Source of the DNA: Kocuria flava
GTDB lineage: Bacteria > Actinomycetota > Actinomycetes > Actinomycetales > Micrococcaceae
Length of the DNA stretch: 64,000 bases
Direction of reading: 5' to 3'
Assembly: GCF_001482365.1 (NCBI RefSeq)
Contig: NZ_CP013254.1
Coordinates: 2,728,001-2,792,000, forward strand
Within the stretch, counting starts at the first letter, position 1, and each line of letters starts with the position of its first letter. The translations under genes were made by a program, and so were the position numbers. Positions 41,706 to 49,000 of this stretch are shown here, one piece after another. The notes below the pieces were generated by a model. It ran no database searches. It worked only from the letters and a program-made list of their open reading frames with translations, and was not told the origin of the DNA.

Positions 41706-42653
41706 TCAGCCGTCCTCGGCGCCGGCGGCCCCGGCCGCCTCGGACAGCGAGGTCACCGACAGCGCCACGGGCTCCCCGCGCGGGGAGATCACGGCCAGGG
41801 CGTCCTCGGGTCGTTCGACGTGCACGTGCACGCGCCACCGGTAGGCCTCCTCGACCTCGGTCACGGCGCTCATGATGACGCTGGACCCGACCTCGCTGAG
41901 CTCGTGGCGCAGCTCGGCGGCGTCCAGGGGGCTCAGTTCCACCGTGCACATCACCTCGACGCCGCCGTGCACGACGTGCGGGGCGTCCACGGAGCGGGGC
42001 GCGGCCGCGGCGGCGGTGTCGAGCAGGCGCTGGACGGCCGCCTCGGCGACGACGTCCTCCCCGCCGACGGTGCGGGCGAGGGCGTCGAGGACCACGAGCA
42101 TGCCCAGGGCCCCGGCGTCGACCGTGCCGGTCTCCCGCAGCACCTCGAGCTGGCCGGTGGTGGCCGGCACCGCCTCGAGGGCGGCCGCGCGCACGTCGTG
42201 CAGGAAGTCCTTGAGCTGCTGGTTGGTCCCCTCCCCGACGTCCTCGGGCACGGGCACGGCCGCGGCGGCCTCGAGGACGGAGAGCATGGTCCCCGGCACG
42301 GGGTCGGTCAGCACGCTCCAGGCGCGCACGTGGCCGGCGTGCAGGGCGAGCCGGGCGGTCTCGGCGCTGAGCCGCGTGCTGCCCTCGAGGGAGCGCCCCA
42401 CGGCGGTGAGGAACACGGAGAACAGGGTGCCCGAGTTCCCGCGGGCCTCCTCGAGGGCCGCCTGGCCCGCGAGGGCGAGCAGCTCCCCGACGTCGGTGGT
42501 CTCGATCACGGCGGCGGCCTCGGCGGCCGCCCGCACGGTCGCGGCGAGGTTCGTGCCGGTGTCGGCGTCGGCCACGGGGAAGACGTTGAGGGCGTCGAGG
42601 ACGGGGGCGTGCCGGACGAGGTCGCGGTGGGCCAGGTCGAGCCACCGCCGCAT
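41706..42653 (-). CDS. DAK2 (DhaL-type) domain protein, short FakA/YloV-like
   Basis: The N-terminal two thirds are a DAK2 domain, which binds ADP and magnesium: LNVFPVADADTGTNLAATVR (Asp cluster) and EEARGNSGTLFSV are visible. In firmicutes the full-length FakA kinase phosphorylates fatty acids bound to FakB and is about 550 aa; this product has only 315 aa and lacks much of the C-terminal half, keeping a segment with HVHVERPEDALAVI near its end. I take ATG 42653 as the start, since the upstream frame overlaps thiL. TAGGAT (42673-42678) may be its own -10 box. It lies between thiL and recG, the usual actinobacterial place. Confidence 0.82.
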   Translation of the reverse strand: MRRWLDLAHRDLVRHAPVLDALNVFPVADADTGTNLAATVRAAAEAAAVIETTDVGELLALAGQAALEEARGNSGTLFSVFLTAVGRSLEGSTRLSAETARLALHAGHVRAWSVLTDPVPGTMLSVLEAAAAVPVPEDVGEGTNQQLKDFLHDVRAAALEAVPATTGQLEVLRETGTVDAGALGMLVVLDALARTVGGEDVVAEAAVQRLLDTAAAAAPRSVDAPHVVHGGVEVMCTVELSPLDAAELRHELSEVGSSVIMSAVTEVEEAYRWRVHVHVERPEDALAVISPRGEPVALSVTSLSEAAGAAGAEDG

Positions 42654-42675
42654 GACGGCCGCGTTCGATCCGATC

Positions 42676-43758
42676 CTATGGTTCAAAGTGATCCCATCCT
42701 TCGCCGGTGCGGTGCCCGAGGGCCAGCTCCGGCGCTCGTCCGTCGAGCAGCACCCGGGGGCGGGGTCCTGCCGGTCCCGGGGGCGCGGGCGCACACGAGC
42801 CTATCGCACGGAACGGACGCGGCAGCGGCGCCCCGGCGGGCAGGACGGCGAGCAGCCCGTGGTCCTCGCCGCCGGTCAGCACCCAGTCGCGGGGGTCGGC
42901 GCCGAGCAGCGCGGCCGCCGGGTCCAGCGGCCGGGCGAGCCCGCCGACGGCGGCGGCGTCGAGGTCGACGACGACGCCGCTCGCGGCGGCCAGGCGACCG
43001 GCGTCGCGCAGCAGCCCGTCGGAGAGGTCGATCATGGCCAGCGCCCCGGCGCGCGCGGCGGCCGGCCCCGCCGCGACGGGCGGGCAGGGGCGCAGCTGCG
43101 CGCGGGCGAGCCCGTCGAGGCGGGGGTCGGCGCCGGGGCGGTAGCGGGCGTCCTCGAGCAGGGCGACCCCGGCGGCGGCCCGGCCGGTGGTCCCGGCCAG
43201 GGCCAGGACCCCGCCGGCGGCGGCGCCCGAGCGCAGGACGGGGTCGCGGCCCTCGAGGTCGCCGGTGACGGCGGCGGTCACGGACAGCTCGCGGCCGGCC
43301 CCGAGGTCCCCCCCGACCACGGCGCAGCGGTGCGCGCCCATCGCCTCGCACCCGGCCACGAACCCGCGGGCGAAGTCCTCGGGCCAGGACACGGGCGTGG
43401 CCGGCGGCAGGGTCAGGGAGACGACGACGGCGGTGGGCACCGCGCCCATCGCCGCGACGTCGGCCAGGTTCTGGGCGGCGCACTTCACACCGGTGTCGAA
43501 GCCCGTGGTCGGCGTCCCGCAGGGCCACGCCAGCCGGAAGTCCTGGTCCTGGACCTGGGTGTCGACGGTGAGCACGAAGCGGCCGTCCGGGGCGGCGACC
43601 ACGGCGCAGTCGTCACCGGGTCCGGTGAGCACGTGCGCGAGGGCGGGGCGCTCGAGCAGCGGCAGCACCCGGGCCAGCAGCTCCGCCTCGGAGAGCTCGC
43701 CGACGACCGGCTCGCCGGGCGCCGGGACGGGCAGGGGGGCCGCCGGGGGTCGGGTCAT
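42676..43758 (-). CDS. thiL: Thiamine-monophosphate kinase
   Basis: ThiL phosphorylates thiamine monophosphate to the active cofactor. The 360-aa product has the ThiL/PurM fold motifs TGPGDDCAVV, LTVDTQVQDQDFRLAW, KCAAQNLADVAAMGA, VVGGDLGAGRE and MIDLSDGLLRDAGRLA. It starts with ATG 43758; TAGGAT lies exactly 6 nt upstream and no ribosome site is present, so a leaderless mRNA is predicted. It is divergent from the DUF3515 lipoprotein gene, which has the same arrangement on the other strand. Confidence 0.94.
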   Translation of the reverse strand: MTRPPAAPLPVPAPGEPVVGELSEAELLARVLPLLERPALAHVLTGPGDDCAVVAAPDGRFVLTVDTQVQDQDFRLAWPCGTPTTGFDTGVKCAAQNLADVAAMGAVPTAVVVSLTLPPATPVSWPEDFARGFVAGCEAMGAHRCAVVGGDLGAGRELSVTAAVTGDLEGRDPVLRSGAAAGGVLALAGTTGRAAAGVALLEDARYRPGADPRLDGLARAQLRPCPPVAAGPAAARAGALAMIDLSDGLLRDAGRLAAASGVVVDLDAAAVGGLARPLDPAAALLGADPRDWVLTGGEDHGLLAVLPAGAPLPRPFRAIGSCAPAPPGPAGPRPRVLLDGRAPELALGHRTGEGWDHFEP

Positions 43759-43764
43759 GGCGCC

Positions 43765-43770
43765 ATCCTA
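43765..43770 (-). promoter_or_regulatory. -10 box TAGGAT for leaderless thiL
   Basis: TAGGAT, 6 nt (GGCGCC), ATG 43758 on the minus strand. Confidence 0.55.
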
Positions 43771-43807
43771 GCGACGGGCCCCGGCCCCGGCCGGCGCCGG
43801 GGCCGAT

Positions 43808-43813
43808 TACGCT
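43808..43813 (+). promoter_or_regulatory. -10 box TACGCT for the DUF3515 gene
   Basis: TACGCT, 6 nt (GGGGGC), ATG 43820 on the plus strand. It is 38 nt from the thiL box, so the two -35 regions overlap. Confidence 0.5.
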
Positions 43814-43819
43814 GGGGGC

Positions 43820-44299
43820 ATGGCCCTCCCCCGCCCCGCCCGTGCCCTTCCGCCCGCCCTCGCCCTGGCGGCCCTGCTGAGCGGGTGCACCCCCGCGGTG
43901 ACCGTGGATCCGGCCGAGAACGCCGCCGACCCCGGCTGCGCGCCCGCCATGGTGGCCGTGCCGGAGCGCATCGGCGACCACGACCGCCGGGAGACGACGA
44001 GCCAGGCGACGACGGCCTACGGGGACCCGACCGCGGTGGTCGTCCGGTGCGGGGTGACCCCGCCCGGGCCCACGACCGACCCGTGCTCCTCCGTCAACGG
44101 GGTCGACTGGCTGCTGCGCCGGGACGAGGGCGAGACGTGGACGGCGACGACCTACGGGCGCGACCCGGCCGTCGAGGTCGTCTTCGACAGCGGGGCGGTG
44201 GCCTCCTCGACGCTGCTCACGGAGCTGGGCTCGGCGGTCGAGCGCATCCCCGCGGAGCGCCGGTGCGTGGACCTCGCCGACGCCGCCGAGGGCCTCTGA
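43820..44299 (+). CDS. DUF3515 family lipoprotein
   Basis: The 159-aa protein has a lipoprotein signal (ALALAALLSGC, Cys23) and matches the DUF3515 family that is encoded next to thiL in Actinobacteria. Marker segments are CAPAMVAVPERIGDH, VVRCGVTPPGPTTDPC and EVVFDSGAVASSTLL. Four further Cys could pair into disulfides outside the membrane. The function is not known; the link to thiL suggests nothing more than conserved synteny. It starts on ATG 43820 as a predicted leaderless mRNA. Confidence 0.88.
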   Translation: MALPRPARALPPALALAALLSGCTPAVTVDPAENAADPGCAPAMVAVPERIGDHDRRETTSQATTAYGDPTAVVVRCGVTPPGPTTDPCSSVNGVDWLLRRDEGETWTATTYGRDPAVEVVFDSGAVASSTLLTELGSAVERIPAERRCVDLADAAEGL

Positions 44300-44345
44300 C
44301 CCGCCGCCCCCTCTTTTCCTCCCGGCGTCACATCCGCCTTCGCTA

Positions 44346-44373
44346 TTGCCAATCGCCGGGAAACGGCCATAGT
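44346..44373 (+). promoter_or_regulatory. Promoter upstream of the Ala/Pro-rich surface protein
   Basis: TTGCCA (44346-44351), 16 nt, CATAGT (44368-44373) lies in one of the AT-richest spots of the window. It would give a 5' leader of about 175 nt before the ATG at 44556. The leader contains palindromes (CGGTCCCGGGACCG and GGCCGCGCGGCC), and CCCGGCG...CGCCGGG flanks the -35 box. Nothing else of note is in this 256-bp gap. Confidence 0.5.
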
Positions 44374-44555
44374 GGACTGCACAGCCGTCCTCCGGCACGC
44401 CCGCCCGGCCCGCACGCGCCGGGGGCGGGCCGGGACGCGCGGGACGACCGGCCGGGGCGCACGGGGGTGCGCGCCCGGTCCCGGGACCGGCCGCGCGGCC
44501 GGCTGCCGGCCCCGGACGGAGCCGGGTCCGCATGGGGGAACAGGAGAACCAACGC

Positions 44556-45158
44556 ATGACCGCTCTCAAGAGGCTGGTGGCCGCCGGATCCACGACCACC
44601 GCACTGATCGGGGGGCTGCTCGTGGCCGCACCGGCCGCCGTCGCCGAGGAGGTGCCCGCACCGGCCGCCGAGCTCGCGGCACCGGCGGCCGCCGGGGCGC
44701 CCGTCGTCGAGGCCCCGGCCGCCGAGCCGGCCGCGCCGGTCCTGCCGGAGCCCGCCGCACCGGCCGCCGAGGCCGCCGTCGCCCCCGCGCCCGTCGCGGA
44801 GGCCCCCGTCGCCGAGGCACCCCTCGTCGAGGCCCCGGCCGCCGAGCCGGCCGCGCCGGTCCTGCCGGGGCCCGCCGCACCGGCCGCCGAGGCCGCCGTC
44901 GTGGAGGCCCCGGCCGAGGTGGCCCCGGCGGCACCGGCCGCGGAGGTCGCGCCGGCCGAGGTGGCCCCGGCCGCACCGGCCGCCGAGTCCCTGCCGGACC
45001 TCGGGACCAACGCCGGGGTGGCCGTCGACACCTTCCTGACGGCGGCCCCGCCGGAGCAGGCGGGCGCCGGGCTGATCACGGCGCTGCTGGCCGCTGCCGT
45101 CGCACTGCCCGGGGCGCTCGCGCTGCGGGCCCGCCGGACGGGGCGCGGCCGCGCCTGA
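44556..45158 (+). CDS. Ala/Pro/Glu-rich surface protein, putative sortase substrate
   Basis: A 200-aa exported protein. A Sec signal peptide (MTALKRLVAAGSTTTALIGG, then AAPAAVAEE) ends near residue 30. Residues about 32-140 are almost only Ala, Pro, Val and Glu in APAAE/PVLPEPAAP repeats, a rod-like wall-spanning stalk. The end is typical of a wall-sorted protein: hydrophobic span GLITALLAAAVALPGALAL (about 172-190) and Arg-rich tail RARRTGRGRA. No LPXTG is present; LPDLG at residue 146 is the nearest match. AGGAG lies before ATG 44556. The sortase gene follows by 81 nt. Confidence 0.75.
   Translation: MTALKRLVAAGSTTTALIGGLLVAAPAAVAEEVPAPAAELAAPAAAGAPVVEAPAAEPAAPVLPEPAAPAAEAAVAPAPVAEAPVAEAPLVEAPAAEPAAPVLPGPAAPAAEAAVVEAPAEVAPAAPAAEVAPAEVAPAAPAAESLPDLGTNAGVAVDTFLTAAPPEQAGAGLITALLAAAVALPGALALRARRTGRGRA
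44704..44900 (+). repeat. 77-bp direct repeat inside the surface protein gene
   Basis: Bases 44704-44780 recur at 44824-44900, a 120-nt offset, with a single mismatch. The period is a whole number of codons (40), so repeat-number change would keep the frame. It codes for the EAPAAEPAAPVLP stalk segment. Confidence 0.85.
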
Positions 45159-45239
45159 GCCCGGTCCGGGGCCGGGGCCGTCCGCGGGCGGCCCCGGCCC
45201 CGGAGCGCGCCGCCGCACGAGCCGCCGCAGGCACCGCCG

Positions 45240-45848
45240 ATGAGCACGAGCACCCGCCCCGCACCGGGCACGACGACCGCACCGCGCCGCGCCCCGGACC
45301 GTCTCGCCCGCTGGGCGGCGGCCGTCACGGTCTGCGCGGCCGTGCTGTGGGTCGCGCTGATGAACCAGTGGTGGATCGCCCAGCACGTCCTGGGCCACGT
45401 CCCGCAGGCCGCCCCGCCGGTGCGGCTGAGCATCGACGAGGTCGGCTTCGACACCGACGTGCTGCCCTACAGCCCGTCCGAGGAGGAGCTGGCCGAGGAC
45501 GCGCTGGTGCCGCCGCAGACCTACAGCGGCTACTTCCTGACCCGCTACGGCATGCCCGGGGAGGGCTCGGCGAACACCACCTACGTCGCCGGGCACAGCT
45601 GGGACCGGATCCAGCTGCCGTTCAACCGGCTCTCCGACCCGTCGCTGGTCGGGATGCGGCTGGAGGTCGAGACCCTCGACGGCACGCTGGACTACGTCGT
45701 GGACTCGGTGGCGACCTACGACAAGGACGAGCTCGCCGGGTCGCAGATCTGGCGGATCGTGCCGAACCGGGTCGTGCTCATCAGCTGCTACACCCGGGAC
45801 GCGGTCGAGAAGAACGTCGTCGTCGTGGCCTCCCCGGCGGGCGCCTGA
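45240..45848 (+). CDS. Sortase, probably class F
   Basis: A membrane-bound transpeptidase that attaches surface proteins. The 202-aa protein has an N-terminal span (AAVTVCAAVLWVALMNQWW, about 28-46) and the sortase fold: VRLSIDEVGFDTDVLPY, catalytic His in NTTYVAGHSWDR and catalytic Cys in VVLISCYTRDA. The end VEKNVVVVASPAGA resembles class F enzymes, where the catalytic Arg is placed differently from SrtA; the Arg after CYT is a candidate. ATG 45240 is the start, with a weak ribosome site. Its probable substrate is encoded directly upstream. Confidence 0.85.
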   Translation: MSTSTRPAPGTTTAPRRAPDRLARWAAAVTVCAAVLWVALMNQWWIAQHVLGHVPQAAPPVRLSIDEVGFDTDVLPYSPSEEELAEDALVPPQTYSGYFLTRYGMPGEGSANTTYVAGHSWDRIQLPFNRLSDPSLVGMRLEVETLDGTLDYVVDSVATYDKDELAGSQIWRIVPNRVVLISCYTRDAVEKNVVVVASPAGA

Positions 45849-45863
45849 GCGGGCGCCGCGGGC

Positions 45864-47021
45864 TCAGCGCAGCCCGACGGGCCGCTCCAGGGCCAGGCTC
45901 AGCAGCTCGTCGATCAGCGCGGGATAGCTCAGCCCGGAGGCCGCCCACATCCGCGGGTACATCGAGATCGGCGTGAAGCCGGGCATCGTGTTGATCTCGT
46001 TGATGACCACACGCCCGTCGTCGGTGTAGAAGAAGTCCGCCCGGCACAGCCCCTCGCCGTCGAGGGCCTCGAACGCGCGCACCGCCCCGGCGCGGACGGC
46101 CTCGGCGGCCTCCGCCGGCAGGTCCGCCGGGCAGCTCAGCCGGGCCGAGGCCTGGGAGACGTACTTGGCCTCGAAGTCGTAGAAGGCGTGCTCGTCGACG
46201 ATCTCGATCTCCCCGGGCATGGAGGTGCGCACCGGGTCGGTGCCGCGGCCCTGCAGCACGGCGCACTCTATCTCGCGGCCCGTGATCGCCGCCTCCACGA
46301 CCAGCTTGCGGTCGTGCTCGCGGGCGGTGGCGATCGCGGCGTCGAGGTCCCCCGGGCGCTCGACCTTCGTGATCCCGAAGGAGGACCCGGCGCGGGCCGG
46401 CTTGACGAAGACCGGCAGGCCCAGCCCGGCCACGCGCTCGCGCACGGCGTCCGGGTCGGCGCGCCACTGGCGGTCGGTGACCACCTCGTAGGGGCCCACC
46501 TCGAGCCCAGCCGCCTCGAAGGCGAGCTTCATGAAGTGCTTGTCCATGCCCATCGCCGAGGCGGTGACCCCGCAGCCGACGTAGCGCAGGTCGGCCAGCT
46601 CCAGCAGGCCCTGGAGGGTTCCGTCCTCGCCGAAGGGCCCGTGCAGCAGGGGCAGGACGACGTCGACGTGGCGGTCGCGCCCGACGGTGCCGCCGCACGG
46701 GCCGTCCTGGCGCACGAGCAGCTCGGACTCCCCCACCTTCAGGGGCAGGCTCACGAGGTCCTCGCCCACGGGCAGCTGCGCGATGGGCTGCTCGTCGAGC
46801 AGCCGCTCGAGCTCCTCCTGCGGGTAGAGGAACCACTCGCCGGAGGGCGCGATGCCGACCGTCACCACGTCCCACTTCTCGCGGTCGATGGCCCGCAGCA
46901 CCCCGCGGGCGGTGATCAGGGAGATGGCGTGCTCGCTGGAGCGCCCGCCGAAGAGCACGGCCACGCAGGGCCGCGCGGGCGGGCTCCCGGCGGGGGCGGC
47001 GGGGTCCGGGGTGTGGGTCAT
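45864..47021 (-). CDS. ddl: D-alanine--D-alanine ligase
   Basis: Ddl makes the D-Ala-D-Ala dipeptide of peptidoglycan. The 385-aa ATP-grasp enzyme has VLFGGRSSEHAISL near the N-terminus, LHGPFGEDGTLQGLLEL, the ATP-binding VFVKPARAGSSFGITKV and the metal/product loop RADFFYTDDGRVVINEINTM. The dipeptide type is standard (no lactate-type Phe change that I can see, but this is not a firm call). ATG 47021 overlaps the gpsA stop as ATGA. It converges with the sortase gene with only 15 nt between. Confidence 0.95.
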   Translation of the reverse strand: MTHTPDPAAPAGSPPARPCVAVLFGGRSSEHAISLITARGVLRAIDREKWDVVTVGIAPSGEWFLYPQEELERLLDEQPIAQLPVGEDLVSLPLKVGESELLVRQDGPCGGTVGRDRHVDVVLPLLHGPFGEDGTLQGLLELADLRYVGCGVTASAMGMDKHFMKLAFEAAGLEVGPYEVVTDRQWRADPDAVRERVAGLGLPVFVKPARAGSSFGITKVERPGDLDAAIATAREHDRKLVVEAAITGREIECAVLQGRGTDPVRTSMPGEIEIVDEHAFYDFEAKYVSQASARLSCPADLPAEAAEAVRAGAVRAFEALDGEGLCRADFFYTDDGRVVINEINTMPGFTPISMYPRMWAASGLSYPALIDELLSLALERPVGLR

Positions 47022-48247
47022 GGGGCGGTCCCTTCGGATTTGAGTTCGCGGCCGAGGAGCAGGGGGGCGAGCTCGTCGACGGAGATCCGCTCGTCCAGGA
47101 TCGCCACGACGGCCTCGGTGATGGGCATCTCGACGCCGTGGCGGCGGGCCAGCTCGAGCACGGCGGGGGCGGACTTGATGCCCTCGGCGGTCTGGGTCAT
47201 CTCCTCCTGCACCTCGGCGAGGGTCTTGCCGAGGCCCAGCAGCCGGCCGGCCGTGCGGTTGCGCGAGAGCGGGGAGGAGCAGGTGGCGACGAGGTCGCCC
47301 ATGCCGGCGAGCCCGGAGAGCGTCTCGACCCGCCCGCCCAGCGCGAGCGCCAGGCGGGTCGTCTCGGCCAGCCCGCGGGTGATGATCGAGGCCTTCGAGT
47401 TCTCCCCGAAGTGCCGGCCGTCGGCGATGCCCACGGACAGGGCGATGACGTTCTTCACGACCCCGCCGATCTCGGTGCCGACCACGTCGGTGTTGGTGTA
47501 GGGACGGAAGTAGCGGGTGCGGCAGGCGTGGGCGACCCAGGCCGCGAGCGCGGGGGCCGGGGCGGCGACGACGGAGGCCGTGGGCTGCTCCTCGGCGATC
47601 TCCATCGCCAGGTTCGGCCCGGAGAGCACGCACGTGCGCGCCCGCCAGTGCTCGGCGCCCAGGCCGGTGCCGCGGCCGAGCTCCTCGGCGACGACCTCGC
47701 TCATCCGCAGCCCGGTCGCGCCCTCGAGGCCCTTGGCCAGGGAGAGCACGACGGCGTCCGGGGCGACGTGCCGCGCCACGGCGGGCAGCTGCGAGCGCAG
47801 GGACTGGGCGGGCACGGCCAGGACCACGAGGTCCGCGCCGGCGACGGCCTCGCCGAGGTCGCCGGTGGCGGCGAGCAGCTCGGGCAGGCGGATGCCGGGG
47901 ACGTAGCGGTCGTTGACGTGCGTGCGGGCGAGGTGGCCCATCGCGGCGGCGTCCCGGCCCCACAGCACGACCGTGCGGCGCAGCGGCTCGTGGCGGGCGT
48001 GGGCGGACTCCCGGGCGCTGTCGGCGAGGACCTTCGCGAAGGTCGTGCCCCACGAGCCGGCCCCGAGCACGGCGACCTTGCGCGGGCCCGGGCCGGTCGG
48101 CGCGATCGCCGGGGCGGCGGCGCCCGGCGCCGCGGCCGGGGTCCCGGCGCCTGCCGTCCCCGCTGCGGGGGCACCGGGCGCGGCGGCCGGGACGCGGTCC
48201 CCCGCCGGACCGGTGCGTGCCTGGTCCGTCCCGGCCGGGCCGGTCAC
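47018..48247 (-). CDS. gpsA: Glycerol-3-phosphate dehydrogenase (NAD(P)+)
   Basis: GpsA makes sn-glycerol 3-phosphate for phospholipids. The 409-aa product has an Ala/Pro-rich head of about 55 residues, then VAVLGAGSWGTTFAKVLAD, VVLAVPAQSLRSQL, SLAKGLE, LSGPNLAMEIA and KNVIALSVGIADGRHFGENS with the catalytic Lys. GTG 48247 is preferred because it overlaps the acyltransferase stop as GTGA; the frame goes up to 48274. The plsC-gpsA-ddl order is common in Actinobacteria. Confidence 0.94.
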   Translation of the reverse strand: MTGPAGTDQARTGPAGDRVPAAAPGAPAAGTAGAGTPAAAPGAAAPAIAPTGPGPRKVAVLGAGSWGTTFAKVLADSARESAHARHEPLRRTVVLWGRDAAAMGHLARTHVNDRYVPGIRLPELLAATGDLGEAVAGADLVVLAVPAQSLRSQLPAVARHVAPDAVVLSLAKGLEGATGLRMSEVVAEELGRGTGLGAEHWRARTCVLSGPNLAMEIAEEQPTASVVAAPAPALAAWVAHACRTRYFRPYTNTDVVGTEIGGVVKNVIALSVGIADGRHFGENSKASIITRGLAETTRLALALGGRVETLSGLAGMGDLVATCSSPLSRNRTAGRLLGLGKTLAEVQEEMTQTAEGIKSAPAVLELARRHGVEMPITEAVVAILDERISVDELAPLLLGRELKSEGTAP

Positions 48248-48990
48248 GACCGGCCCCCGCGGCGGGCGTCCCACGGGCGGTCGGGGGCGGGCTGCCCGCG
48301 CAGCACGGCCAGCTCCGCGGTCACGGCGCGCATGATCGCCGCGGTGGCCTCCTGCAGCCGGTCCCGGTCCCCGCTGCCCGGGCGGGCCAGGTCGGGGCTC
48401 TCCCGGCGCCAGGGCGAGAGGTCCACGGGCGGGCCGAAGCGCACGCGCACGTCCTTGCGGGGCACGAGGCTGACGCGGCGGCGGCCGGCGGCGTCGCGGC
48501 CGAGGACCTCCTGGTCGCCCCAGTGGGCCACGGGCACGACCGGCACGCCGGCGGCCAGGGCCAGCCGGGCGGCCCCGGTGCGGCCGGTCATCGGCCAGCC
48601 GTCGGGGTCCCCGGTCAGGGTGCCCTCGGGGTAGACGACGACCGTCCCGCCGGCGTCGAGCACCGCGCGTGCGGCGGTCAGGGCGGCCGCGGCGTCGGCG
48701 GTGCCGCGCAGCACGGGCACCTGGCCGGTCGCGCGCAGCAGCGCGCCCACCACGGGGACGCGGAAGAGGGAGTCCTTGGCCAGGAAGCGGGGCAGGACCC
48801 CGTTGTCGTAGAGCGCCCAGGCCACCGTCAGCGGGTCCAGCTCGGTGAGGTGGTTGGGCACGACCACGAACCCGCCCGAGGCGGGCAGGTGCTCCTGGCC
48901 GCTCCAGCGCACCCGGGCCACCAGCCGGTAGGCGGGCCGGACGATCCCGGCCAGGACGCGGAAGAGGGCGCGGTCGGCAGCACGGCTCAT
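48244..48990 (-). CDS. 1-acyl-glycerol-3-phosphate acyltransferase (PlsC-like)
   Basis: A 248-aa membrane-associated acyltransferase of the PlsC family, which adds the second acyl chain to make phosphatidic acid. The HX4D motif is NHLTELD (about 46-52); the second motif is YPEGTLTG and a third is ARLALAAGVPVVPVAHWG. The next gene makes glycerol 3-phosphate, so the two feed one pathway. ATG 48990 lies 10 nt past the murA stop, suggesting read-through from murA. Confidence 0.9.
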   Translation of the reverse strand: MSRAADRALFRVLAGIVRPAYRLVARVRWSGQEHLPASGGFVVVPNHLTELDPLTVAWALYDNGVLPRFLAKDSLFRVPVVGALLRATGQVPVLRGTADAAAALTAARAVLDAGGTVVVYPEGTLTGDPDGWPMTGRTGAARLALAAGVPVVPVAHWGDQEVLGRDAAGRRRVSLVPRKDVRVRFGPPVDLSPWRRESPDLARPGSGDRDRLQEATAAIMRAVTAELAVLRGQPAPDRPWDARRGGRS

Positions 48991-49000
48991 GGGGCGGGGC

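Noticed and set aside
44300..44555. Riboswitch or 4.5S RNA gene in the leader of the surface protein gene
   Set aside because: Only simple GC palindromes are visible. No conserved riboswitch or SRP RNA motif could be recognised.
44704..44900. Mobile element or CRISPR-like repeat
   Set aside because: There are only two copies, in frame, inside an Ala/Pro-rich coding region; there are no spacers and no cas genes.
44556..45158. Canonical LPXTG sorting signal
   Set aside because: No LPXTG, NPXTG or LAXTG string is present in the translated protein; LPDLG is only a partial match.
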